DNA of 64,000 bases, from contig NW_017802602.1 in NCBI RefSeq assembly GCF_001625305.1, positions 3,967,606-4,031,605 on the forward strand, given 5' to 3'. The notes beneath the pieces were generated by a model that saw only the letters and a program-made list of their open reading frames with translations, was not told where the DNA came from and made no database searches. This document shows, in pieces, positions 24,601 through 35,758 of this stretch. Position numbers and translations under genes: made by a program. Origin of the DNA: Branchiostoma belcheri (lineage: Eukaryota; Chordata; Leptocardii; Amphioxiformes; Branchiostomatidae). How positions within the stretch are numbered: position 1 is the first letter of the stretch; every line of letters starts with the position of its first letter.

Positions 24601-27600
24601 ATCACCTACAGTCAACATACAATCATCAGGTCAGGTTCAGACAGGCTGTTCCTACAGGCTCATAATGCCAGCATCACCTACATTGTCCAGTCAACAATTA
24701 TCCATCATTACAGTTATCAGTACTTTCAGTAGCAAATGGGCCTTTTGGCTAGCTGTTTATACACTGTACATGTGTCCAAACACTGATGAGGACACAGACA
24801 GAGTTGGTGACAATGTGTCAAGATTTTTGCTATTTGAAAGTACTGATATACAGTTACCATGGTGACAGATGTCTGGTTCAGGTCATTGACCTTATTGGTT
24901 TAGAGAAGAAGAAGAGGAAACAGAGGAAAAACAATAATTATGTTTTCCTTCGGTAAACATAAATACCAATGTCATATGGTGGCTTATTAGCAGGCTCCGA
25001 TCCTGAGATGTTGTAAAAGGACTGTCTACTAAACAACTGTATCTGTTCAGGTCATTGACCTTATTGGTTTAAAGAAGAAGAAGAGGAAACAGGAAAAACA
25101 ATATGTTTTCCTTCGTTAAACATAAATATATGCATCTTCCTTCTTGCAGGAAAAGAAGAGCCCACCTTTCCAAAGACCAAATGCTCTGACAATTATGATG
25201 CCACATGATGTCGATGTATATAATTATATAAAATATATGCATCTTTCATCTTGGAGGAAAAGAAGAGCCCCATGTACCTTTCCGAAGAGGGACTTGTGGT
25301 GGTGACCAGGACACTCGTCCTCGAGTGTCTGCAGGATGTGAAGGTAGAGCTCCGACACGCTGGGCGTCTTCAAACACTCCTCAAGCACTTCTGACATCGT
25401 GTCTTCATCCTTACAACTGCAAACAACACAGACACAGTGTCAATGTACATGATAGGGAGTAAATGTGAAAGACTTGTCAACCAAAGTTTATAGTAATTAT
25501 ACGTCATGTAGTCTGCAATCTTTTTACAAGCGAATTTATGCCCAAAGGCTAATCAAAAGTGAACACAAAGATACTAATAACATATTTAAGAGGCAAGAAT
25601 GTCTAGTCTATAGAAAACACAATCTTACCTCATGAGCTGGTTGAGGAATGTGTTGACATACAGGGGACTACAGCATGCTGGGATATGGCAGTGAGCCAGA
25701 AATCTGGCCTCCTGAAACAGAACACAACAAGGAATTGAAGATCTCATACCATATTGAGAATTTTAACCATCTGTACTTCACAACCCATTACAACCCTGCA
25801 GCTAATCCTCAGTGCATACCTGTGATCCAGTAAGTGAGAAATCTGGAGTTGTCCAGCGGGTCTGGATCACCTGTTTGATGTCTCCTGGGTTCAGAGGCTC
25901 CAAAACTACGGTCGGCCATGATCTGAAAGTTAACACCATGCAGAACTTGTTATTCATCATCTAGCCAACAAAAATTCAACAAGAAGAAAATGATATTAAA
26001 TTTGATAAATTTACCATTCACTCCATTCAGTCACTATAAGCCATTCCATTGATGCATCTTTCCATCCATCCATCCATCCATCCATCCATCCATCCATCCA
26101 TCCATCCATCCATCCATCCATCCATCCATCCATCCATCCATCCAATCTTTTTCTGAATCATTGATTCATTCATGCATACATTTATCCATGTTCTCACTCA
26201 CTACAGATGTATTTTTTAAATCAGAATACAGACAACACTGCATACCTCCATGCCTGAGGGCAGGTTTGCTCAGTGACTGACACCACGACTCTTGTGTCCA
26301 CAGGTAAGGGGTCTAAAAGGAACTTGGTGTGGGACTCTGCATGCTGTGAACAGACAAAACTTGGGTGTCAGGCATTAAAAAAAAAATCACGAACAAGAAA
26401 TCAGAGATTCCACACGTCTAGGTTAGGTTTTTTTTGGTTTTCGTGAATGTATTGAACCTGTAGAAGAGATTGTATGATGTACTTTAATTGTGTACTGCAC
26501 CACTGCCTGATCTGAATCACTACCGGTATATGTTTATGGTGGTGGTAGGTGCAAAAAAAAGAAAGTCAGTGAATTATTTGTTCACAGTAATGATAAGTTT
26601 ACAGCACAGAAGTAATTGCGAAAACTGAGAACACAAAAGTACTGTAAAAAATTGTGAATTACAGTTACTGTAAAAGTTTGTTTCAAGAACTGCTTGAAAT
26701 ATTTGATCATGAGGCGGTGCCAAAGAGGGCCATTTGGTGTGGCCTAATGACTCTACAATGTATGACATAAAAGTTTCTTTCATTCACTGCTTGAATGACA
26801 TGAGACTAAACCTGGAACTTGTCCATGGAGTCGATGACCAGCACCAGGCCGCCAGGCTGTTTGGACGACACCTTCTCCAGCCAGCGGAGAAACTCGTCCA
26901 GTAACAGGCTGGGGTCACTGGGCAGGTGGGGCGGGGTCATCACATGCTGCATCAGCTAAACAACAACAACAACAATGTAAACAACAACATAAATAACAAT
27001 GTAAACAACAGCTGTCATGGCAGTAACAGGCTGGGGTCACTGGGCAGGTGTGGCGGGGTCATCACAGCTGCTGCGATCAGCTAAACAACAACAACAACAA
27101 CAATGTAAACAACAATGTAAACAACAACAATGTAAACAACTGTCACGGCAGTAACAGGCTGGGGTCACTGGGCAGGTGGGGAGGGGTTATCACGTGCTGC
27201 ATCAGCTAAACAACAACAACAACAGTGTAAACAACAACATAAACAACAACAACATAAACAACTGTCATGGCAGTAACAGGCTGGGGTCACTGGGCAGGTG
27301 TGGGGGGGGGGTCATCACGTGCTGCATCAGCTAAACAACAACAACAACAACAATAATAATAAATAAATGCAGACAACAACTGTCATGGCTTTGTGTATGT
27401 ACACCACGTGCTGCATCTACTGAACAACAACAACTGTCATAGCCGTGCTAAGTATATGCATGGGAAAAACTCTAAAGACACTTCTAAAAACTAGGAAGAC
27501 ACTTCAAGTCTTTCCTGAACTTTCTGCACTCTCTTATTTTTGGCAAAACTTAAAACAATGAAGTCAGCAAATTTAAGAACTAAAAAAGCTAAAAGACAAT

Positions 27601-30600
27601 AAAATGTGGCCTAAACATGCAGATGGACTGACCTGAGCTGTGAAGGACCTGATCATGTGTACAGCATCAGCGCTGGAGGAGGATTGGTACCCAACAAAGT
27701 GGTACAACACCAGGCAGGGCGGGCTGCGCTGCTGCAGCTGCTTTATCCTGCAGAGAAAGAATTCAAATTTGTTACTCAAAGTTTACTGCACAGCAATTGT
27801 AACAGGACTGGTACATTCGCAAGGCAAAGTTTTGTTTTTCATATACATAATTATACATGTCCAAGTATTTTGATATTCTATCTTAAAAGATTGTTCAAAA
27901 TGTGTGACAGTCTTGAAGACTCAGACTGAGAGGAGCACACTGATGGGCAAATGCACTGTTATGTTTACTGAAGATCTTAAGTGACATTTTTACAACAGCC
28001 ATAATTTATACATGTACATAATATTTTGATATTCTATCTACAACTTACAAGTCATGAGAAGTTGTCTTTCAAGATGTGTGACAATCTTTTAGAGCATACT
28101 GATGGACAAATGGGCTGCTATGTTTACTGAGGATCTAATGGCTACCACAATAGCCATTAGATCCAGTGACAATGGCTGATACATGTATCTGAAAACCTAT
28201 GCCTGCTATTTGCATGCATATAGCAGAGTGAATGGTGTTTGTACATATTTGTATATAGTGTGTTTTTCTGTGTACCTGTCCTGTCTTGCTTTTTTAACTT
28301 ATTGTAAAAATCAGTTACGCAATTCAGGGATGCATGCAGCATTCCCTGCTTTTGTATGATTTTGTTGATTGAATAATAAACTGTATAATAGTACATGTAC
28401 AATGTTCCCACTTACCACTGTGCCAGGAGGCTTGACTTGCCTGCACCGATTGTGCCCATCAGAAGCAGTGGAGGCATCGGACCTGGTGCAGACACTAACT
28501 CATCCAACTGTTTGTAGTACTGTACAGGGACAATAGTCACAAGATAACTTTTAAATAACACCTTCCTACCATGCATCTGTTTATTAACAATCATCCCTCC
28601 CTGTCAGTCAACTGTCAAAATCATCTCTCGCCCTCCAAGCAACTGTAGCAAGTAGCAAGGAAACATAAAAACTCACAAGTCAGCCACCCAAAACAATATT
28701 TCCATTCACAGAAATATAATAATAAATGTGTTTCATGTAAAAATATGGAGAACATTCAAGTTTCATGACAATCCATCCACAGCTTCTTCAGCTAAACCAC
28801 AGGCATGCACACTCATACACATACATGTACACACACATACATACAATGTACATGCATACCATCACACAAATGCAAGTAAAAACACCTAATATCTTCAAGT
28901 TGTTCTCCATACCTTTTTGAAGCCGATGTCTGCACAGGTAGAGGTAAGACTGTTGAAGAGCTCCATCTGTTCATAGTTGCCGTCAGGGTCCAGCCAGGTG
29001 AAGCAACTGGCCTCATCTTCCTTCTCATCACCATTCTCTCCCTCCTCTGTCTCTCCAACACCCAGCTCCTGTACAGGTACAGGTACATGCAAAGTTAACG
29101 TAATGTAATTGTAAATCACCACAGGGACAGAGCTTTTTGGTGGCTTCTGAGAGAGAGTTTTCTAGATTAATCTAACATCCTGCTTTGGGCATTGTATTGA
29201 AACATGGAGGGGATTGTTTAATGATGTAATCTAATTGGGTATTACAACATTTCCTGAGTTCTTGCACATATTATCCACTGACATATACAAGACATGTGCT
29301 GGCCTGGGTCATTATTAGCCTATTGACCTAATTATCAATCATCAACTGTCAAAACCATCTCCCACCCTCCTGACACAACACATACAAACTCTCACCCAAA
29401 ACAGTACTTCCATCCCATATCAGAAGATATTCACACATATACATACATGTAACGTCTTGCTACTTACCATTTGGACAATTTTGGCAATCTCATCAAACAG
29501 ATTCTTGGCACCTACATGTGGTTCAGTGTAGTCATCTATGATCTGAGGAAAGAACAATTCAAAAAGTAGTGAAAAAGTCTGCATAACTGTCACAATCTTA
29601 GGCTAATGTTGATCGATGAATGTCACTACAGGGTTAGAAATACCCAGTTTCCGCGAGCAAAAATCATTTGTCCTGCATCCAGGATGTGCTACACAAAAAT
29701 TGCCGCACAGTGGCAGCAGGCTTGTTTACACTCTTAAAAAATGGCATGTGGTGCATTTTTTTTGCCTCTTGTAAATTGGCCCATAGTCTCGCAATCTTGG
29801 CATGCTAGTCATGGTTTCTGTACAAGACTTACTAAAGACGCCGAGTTGCCCGGTGAGCAAGTTATCACCTTTTTGCATACAAAGTGACCATTTTAAAGTT
29901 TACAGCGGCCCAGCTTACGGCTTCTGAAATGTCCTGCCATGGCCAGCATGTGGGCAATACCTTTCAACACATGGGTGGCCTGGCTTACAGTGTGCCTTCT
30001 AAATTAATAAGCAAGTGTTGGAGGCAACCTTACCTTACATGGCACACTGTCTCTCACTAGCAACCTTACCTTAGGGCACGGTCACATTTCCAAGCCGGGG
30101 CCCGGCCGGGTTGTTTGAGTGAACGAAAAATAAACAATTTGTATTCAGAGTATACACAAATAGTGCTCGTGGTTAATTTTCTAAAGCTTTTTTTGTGTTT
30201 TGCTGTCTTATATCATAATTTTCGTTCCAAACGACTGCCCGGCCGGGACCCGGGTTGGGAAATGTGACCGCGCCTTTACATGGCACACTGTCTCTCACTA
30301 GCAACCTTACCTTACATGGCACACTGTCTCTCTCTAGCAACCTTACCTTACATGGCACACTGTCTCTCACTCTCTTCTTCAACTTAACTGCCTCTTCTGC
30401 AGGGGAGCCAGGTTTGCCACTTTGAATAGAGAAGTAAGTTAGGGATTGGAAATTTCAAATTACATCTTGATCACGGAGTGACCTAGTCAAGATGTACAGT
30501 CGACATCAAAATGTTGGAGGTACAGATTTTTACCTTTCAACAGTCACTTATTGTTGAATGTTCTACTAACTGTTAATCTTATGTTACTGATGAACCTCTT

Positions 30601-33600
30601 CAAAGCTATTCGGCATTGAGTGGAACAAGGCTTTCTTAAAGACTATCATTTGTACTGTACAACAGACTGTCACCTTGGGTGCTACAAACTTTAAGAATGA
30701 GGTTCACAGTAAAACTGCACCTACCCTGTTCCTGGTGTGTCCCTGAAGCAGAACAGAGCAGGTCGAGACCCAGGGTTGGACAGGTGGCTTGTTTCAAAGT
30801 CTTCAACTGTATATCTGAGGAAAACAACATAACTGTCTTAAGCTTCTTGTATCAGCTCGTAACTTCTTAGATGACCAGCCACCTAACAAAGTTCTCTAAC
30901 ATACCTTTAGAAAAATTGAGATAAAAAAAACTTGCAACATTTTGATGATTGAATATGCAACTAACAATAGCCATCATGTGCAAATGTAAAAATTTTGGGT
31001 TCTGCTAATGTATTGTGTGTGACCTGACTTACCTGTCTACTTGTCCCGCTAGTAAACCTAGAAACAGGCTGCAGCCCTGAAGCTGCTTTTTTCTGGCATT
31101 TTGGAGTCTCCATAGTGTCTGTAGTTGAAAAACACAGTAGAAAATCAGAGATTTCAGACACATCTGTGCATTTCTACATGATGTCACATGGATGACACAT
31201 TACTGACTAAGGGGGGTCATACCTGTGGGTTCTCTTCATGCCATGGCTCTTCTGTAAAATGCACCGTCACTAAGACTCTGCCATCACACGCACATTTGTA
31301 TTGCAGAGAAGGTAGGTGATTCTGTTGGAAAAAAAGGGAGCTATGATGAGAGTTTAAAAAAAACGTATATTATTTTATGTTTTATATTCTATCCGAGAAA
31401 ACATTTGTGTCAAATCGAAGCTGCTGCAAAACCCTTCTTTTCTCTCCTTACATGAAACAAAACCACCATGAAAGCAAATGCATTTATACAATGTAGATCA
31501 AAATCACAGTTACTGATACATCTTGTACTTGTAGTACATAATTATACTAAACTTGTGTACTATTCCTTGAAGCATGTGCTTACCAGTTATGTAATGCAAA
31601 CACACAAACTACCAAGCAAACAAACAAACAGGGTACGAAAACAGTACTCAGTCACCTTGTACAGAATCTGGACCTCCTCACACATGTCTGGAGGAGCTGA
31701 GATGAAAATCTTAAAGACGCAGCTGGGGAGGGTCTGAGCCAGGAGGGGGGTGATCTGTGACAGACTGGACACTGCTGCCGTCCAGTCATCTGTAACATAG
31801 CAGAACAAATGAGTTACTTATTACTTATTGATATGTTAGAATAAAAATGTCACAAGTGGTGTATATGTCACAGGGGAGATAGGAATCCAGGGCAATTTGG
31901 AATTGTCCAAGGAGACACTAGAATTCCGATCTCCCCTGTGACAATTCCAGATTGTCCTGGATTAAAATCTCCCGTGTGACATACACAAAGACCTCAGCCG
32001 TGTTTGAGATGGCATGCAGCACCACCTAGTGGAAAGAAGTAGCATTACAGTCTTGAAGATGGTAGAAGAGAGACCAAATTATTGGCAGGTAAAATTGTTG
32101 CTTCTGTATGGTTACAGACTTCTTTTTGTTTGAAGAGACAAAATTTGAATATTGTTTAGTGCTATCACTGACTGGTAAAAATGTGTCTGACTTAAATTTT
32201 GAAACTTAAATTAAGAACAAATATTTATTTATTGATCTTAAAACATTTCTTACCTTTGTTGATGTTGGTGAATGGTCCGTCCAGGTCGATGAGACTAGTG
32301 GCCAGTTCCGGCCCTTTGACCGCCAGGTGCATCTGGACAGTGCTGCCCAAGGACGGCTCACTTCCCAGAGCTGTGCCCCAGTCACCGGGGTTACCTGGTA
32401 AAAGGCACAATAAAATTTCATTAAAAAAAAGCATGGTTTAAGCCCTGAAATGCACTATTCTGGCTGATAGTACCAAAATAACCCTTTGCGTTCCTAACAT
32501 GTCAGAGACACGTTTTAGAGCGAATAAAAGTGTTTCCGAGCTTGTCCCAAGAAAAAAAATGCTGCCTTACATTATATATAGTATTTTGTATGGTAGGATG
32601 GTAAATTTAGCTCAAAAATGCGCTATTATTATGCTTTAAGAAATGGCTCCACCCCAGAGGTGTGGCCAAAAATTTTTAGCAATATTTTCCAAGTCTTGAG
32701 GCAGTTTACTGGTTAAGCAGATATAAACAAATAATGCCTTACCCAGTAAGCCTCCGTCCACTGTGCCACTGTACGACAGGTTATCTGACATGTTATCAGA
32801 TATGACATGTGTGCCGTCATCTGCAGCGACCTTCACTACCCTGTTCTCAAGGTCACGTTTGGCCTGCAACAGGTCCTGCAGCTCACTCTCTTTGGTCTCA
32901 CGGAAAATCTACGGAGTTACATGTAGATGAAGGGAGAGACCAGTCAGGAGGAGGGTGTTATCTTCTAATAGCTAAGTACATATATCTTTGAATTCTATCT
33001 ATCAATCACACACACACACACATGTACAGACACACACATACATGTACACACATACATGTTACACACATGAACACACACACACACACATATACATGTACAA
33101 GCACATACACACATGGTCACACTCACAGAGATAAACTGAAAACATTACCTCATTCCCGTGAAATAAACACTAGTACTTATGCATAGTCTCACTCCACAGT
33201 TCCACTGGGGTCTCATAATCATATTACATTTTTACAATGTCCTCCATCATATTAACATTACGATGACAATACCTTGAACTGTCTCTGTACTTTATCTCGG
33301 TCGTTTTCAAACGTGGCGGCCCTCTCCAGCGCCTGGTACTCCCTGTTCAGGGCAGCGTCTCGCTCATTCCGCAACTTGGACACCGTCTTCTGCAGCGCCT
33401 GTATATACAATGTACGTAGTGGAGTTCAACGGGAGTAAAATAGGGAGTTCAACGGGAGTTTTATAGGTTGGACCTGGTTACTGTGGTTTTCACAGTGGTT
33501 TTATTTTATTTGTGACATGAGGCCATTGACTAATGATTGAGGGTAAAGGTGATTTGTTTACAATATTGTGTAATAAATTATCAAATCATATCCAGAATGT

Positions 33601-34687
33601 CACAATTTCATGCAGAGATCCCATCCATGATTAGTATGAAGAAATGAACATCTTGAGCACTGGTTATAAAGACCCCATCACACTAAGGGCACTCCTTCCT
33701 AAGGAGTAAGGCTTGTAGTGTCATACATGTACAGTATCAGTATGATTACTGGTATACATTGCTGGTAATACTTTACTACATTGTACTACATAATTGAAAA
33801 TTTGTTATGCTTTGTGCCTTAGTTTACTAGTTTATAGTATATGAGATCTTGTCTTTGATTAAGAGTAATAACATTCACCAACACTGGCAACCTTCCAAAC
33901 AAACAAACAAGCAAACAAACCAACAAAACTGACCTGTAGTTCTCCTCGCAACCGCTTGTTCTCGTTCTCCAGTTTCTCCATCTTCTTCTGCATGTCCTGG
34001 AACTCGTTCTGCTTGCTGAGGCGGAACATCTCGTACTCCTTCCTGATGCGCTCTGCCTCCGGGTTCTCCACCAGATCCACCGACGCGTTGGACCGGAAGC
34101 TGGCGCCCTTCATCCGCCGGCCGAACGACCCCACGGACCGCAGCAGCGCGTGGCGAGGCTTCACCTAGTAACGTGTAATATTTTAAATTAATGTATGTGG
34201 ACTTGGACCAGCGACTTGAAAGAGTGGACAGGACAACTCTTAAGCCAGCTAACAAGTCTAGCGGAGGACTGTCAGAGGTGGACTGCATTTTAAGAATGCC
34301 CCCCACCCCACGAAATCATGCCCACTTGGCTTGCACCACTGTAGCCGGCAGATGCTTTATAATTTTAGGTACTACAATGTAGTATCAGTTAAGTTACTTA
34401 AGCCAGTTAAGGCTGTTAGAAATATTGTCAAAGGCTTATGTATGTTGAGGAAAGTTTTAACTAATATAGGTGGAGTGAGCATAGGTGGGCAACCTAAAAT
34501 TCTGATGGGCAACCTAATTTTTGCCGTAGGTTGCCCACTGGGCAACCTGGTTTAAAAAAGTATTTTGTACACTGTAATAAACCAGTCCTACCTCGTTCGG
34601 GATGTCCAGGTTCCCGTCGAGGTACACGCCATCCGTCAGCTCTTCCAACGACTCGCGGCTACGCAGGAGAGAACTGCTGGTGCCCAT
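18639..34687 (-). CDS. NPHP3: Nephrocystin-3
   Basis: Ciliary protein of the inversin compartment. 29 exons, minus strand: 34592-34687, 33934-34164, 33273-33398, 32743-32908, 32254-32394, 31656-31789, 31223-31321, 31033-31118, 30725-30814, 30347-30419, 29468-29542, 28913-29068, 28416-28519, 27633-27747, 26812-26955, 26246-26343, 25820-25922, 25629-25711, 25278-25416, 24220-24384, 23543-23637, 22993-23115, 22379-22479, 21629-21956, 21166-21244, 20788-20915, 20070-20310, 19429-19554, 18639-18944. Total 3951 nt = 1316 residues, close to the ~1330 of vertebrates. It starts MGTSSSLL, keeping the Gly2 N-myristoylation signal. A coiled coil follows (exons 2-4), then an ATPase-like domain with P-loop GTIGAGKSS (near residue 512) and a Walker-B-like LVLVIDSMD. 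Tetratricopeptide repeats run from about residue 915 ([46 protein letters not shown]) to a Ser-rich tail ending PEQR. Several exon edges are tandemly duplicated in introns. Confidence 0.96.
18885..19110 (-). repeat. Duplicated 5' edge of NPHP3 last exon
   Basis: The first ~60 bp of the last exon with its acceptor (18888-18960) recurs about 148 bp upstream at 19036-19110, with a few substitutions. The upstream copy also encodes [17 protein letters not shown], but then has no splice donor and runs out of frame into the real copy, so it is probably not a used exon. Confidence 0.9.
19270..19410 (-). mobile_element. SINE-body fragment
   Basis: On the minus strand it reads ATACGACTTTCCTCACTCCA then CCAGGTGTGAATTGGG, matching the body of the element at 10510-10560. 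An inverted pair (ACGACTTTCCCC ... AAAGTCGTAT) lies within it. No intact tRNA head is seen. Confidence 0.5.
22830..22905 (+). mobile_element. tRNA-derived SINE head
   Basis: In an NPHP3 intron, box-A-like TTGCGGTTAGTGCATTTGG and box-B GGTTCGATTCC at tRNA spacing, flanked by a paired CCAGG/CCAGGA arm. The acceptor stem is not convincing, so a SINE is favoured over a tRNA gene. Confidence 0.45.
23724..25080. repeat. Pair of dispersed repeat copies around NPHP3 exon 20
   Basis: The segment GTCATATGGTGGCTTATTAG plus about 50 following bases occurs at 23721-23795 and again at 24970-25045. Separately, TCAGGTCATTGACCTTATTG plus about 80 bases occurs at 24879-24970 and 25047-25130. These are direct intronic duplications with no coding content. 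Confidence 0.8.
24330..24690 (-). repeat. Tandem copies of the NPHP3 exon 20 5' edge and acceptor
   Basis: The first ~45 bp of exon 20 and its acceptor (TCACCTACAG on the plus strand) are followed upstream in the intron by four further copies at about 73-76 bp spacing (near 24415, 24490, 24563, 24636). Each carries GACAGGCCGTTCCTACAGGC (one has a T change) and a CCAGCATCACCTACA block. Confidence 0.95.
25130..25300 (-). repeat. Degenerate copy of the NPHP3 exon 19 3' edge
   Basis: The exon 19 donor region (25250-25295, GCATCTTTCATCTTGGAGG then AAAAGAAGAGCCCC and CTTTCCGAAGA) resembles 25133-25180 (GCATCTTCCTTCTTGCAGG, AAAAGAAGAGCCCA, CTTTCCAAAGA). The outer copy is diverged. Confidence 0.6.
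26061..26144 (+). repeat. (CATC)n microsatellite
   Basis: About 20 uninterrupted ATCC/CATC tetranucleotide units in an NPHP3 intron. Confidence 0.97.
26895..27345 (-). repeat. Tandem copies of the NPHP3 exon 15 5' edge and acceptor
   Basis: Exon 15's first ~55 bp (CAGTAACAGGCTGGGGTCAC onward on the plus strand) with the acceptor CAGCTAAAC and an AAC-rich intron segment is repeated three more times into the intron (starting near 27019, 27149 and 27269), period about 120-130 bp. A weaker fifth trace lies near 27400. Internal (AAC)n and TGTAAACAAC runs vary in number. Confidence 0.95.
30020..30375 (-). repeat. Tandem copies of the NPHP3 exon 10 3' edge and donor
   Basis: The exon 10 end and donor (plus strand CCTTACCTTACATGGCACAC then TGTCTCTC) occur at 30341-30368 and again near 30305, 30282 and 30034. 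The outermost copies are separated by an inserted element at 30074-30275. On the minus strand each copy reads RDSVPCK then a GTAAGG donor. Confidence 0.92.
30074..30275. mobile_element. Harbinger-like MITE with TTA target duplication
   Basis: A 202-bp element flanked by TTA on both sides (30071-30073 and 30276-30278). Its ends are imperfect inverted repeats of about 37 bp: left GGGCACGGTCACATTTCC, right ...GGGAAATGTGACCGCGCC, and both arms contain CCCGGCCGGG. No coding capacity. Three-base TWA duplications with GGG-starting ends are typical of PIF/Harbinger. It interrupts a copy of the exon 10 edge repeat. Confidence 0.8.
31862..31985. mobile_element. Small inverted-repeat element
   Basis: In NPHP3 intron 5. 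The left arm TATGTCACAGGGGAGAT ... AATCCAGG and right arm CCTGGATT ... ATCTCCCGTGTGACATA are imperfect inverted copies. A further internal CTCCCCTGTGACAATTCC gives nested pairing. No coding capacity; MITE-like. Confidence 0.65.
33005..33130. repeat. CA-rich microsatellite
   Basis: Interrupted (CA)n with ACATGTACA units inside an NPHP3 intron. Confidence 0.9.
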
Positions 34688-35758
34688 GGTGGTTCCTTAC
34701 GTACGTACCGGGAACTTACGCGGTTTCTCTACCAATGACAACACAACGTCCACATTCTGCTCTGCTGTACGTACGTGCTTTCGATAGTTTGTATGGTGAT
34801 TTGTACGTATGTACCAGGAACTAACGCCGTTTCAAGACAATGTCCACATTCTGCTCAGTGGTACGTTACGTTACTTGTTGTCAATAGTTTGTGAAATATC
34901 AGTTTATTTGGAATGTTTGTATTGGTGGATCTGCCATCTCACCTACAAAATATGAAAATGAGATTTTAATTCATTATTCAATTAAATATAAGTTATGAAA
35001 CTTGTATTCGTTGCAACAGTAACACTAACAGTACACATTTTGTTGAGTAATGTCATGAGTTGAAATAATAGACAATGACTACTATATAATACAGTTAAGA
35101 TAAATTACTGATCACCCCAAGATAAAAGTGAAAGTTGTCACACACAATAAAATATTCACTCAACTGTTTTTTATTTTTATACAAACAGATCACATTTTGC
35201 ATATGAAATGAAATGAAAGGCAAGGACAATGACTTTTATGCAAATTTGATAACCTCTGCTACCAACTTAGCAAGTTTTTGTTAATTTGTTAATCGGTTAA
35301 CGTTTAGTTCATAATGAGTTTGACATGTCATGTTGACATAACTACAAAACAGTGCCAAATGCCACATAAACATGCCAACGTAACGGCTTCAACTCAAAAA
35401 ACATAAGCTTTACCTTCTTCTCTTTCCTTCCTCACTGACTTCTTAAGACTCTGCCATGTCTTCCTCCCTACATCTTTAAGATCTCACAGCGTAAAACTCT
35501 TGAGACATTCCACAAACTCCTACAATCACAGTTACCACTTCCGGGCTGTCGCGCATGCGCCTTGTGGCGGAAACTCAAATTTTACGACAGTGCCGTAAAA
35601 CCGTTCCGCGCATGCGTGTAGGCTTCAGAGGGCAAAGTTCATGTGACTCATCGGCCGAGAAAATTTTTTCCAACCGTGTTTCTGCGTCTTACGTAACTTT
35701 TACAGCCTTAATAACGATTCCCAGCGGGTCTTAAGCGACACAAAGACGTGAGTAGAGG
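34688..35758. promoter_or_regulatory. Divergent NPHP3/ZNF598 intergenic promoter region
   Basis: The start codons of NPHP3 (minus) and ZNF598 (plus) are 1071 bp apart and point outward, so the promoters of both lie here. GC-rich, CpG-containing sequence lies near 35540-35760 beside ZNF598, and CpG/ACGT-rich sequence (repeated TACGTACGT-like motifs) near 34695-34870 beside NPHP3. No TATA box is obvious. The middle (34980-35400) is AT-rich with no recognisable feature. Confidence 0.55.
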
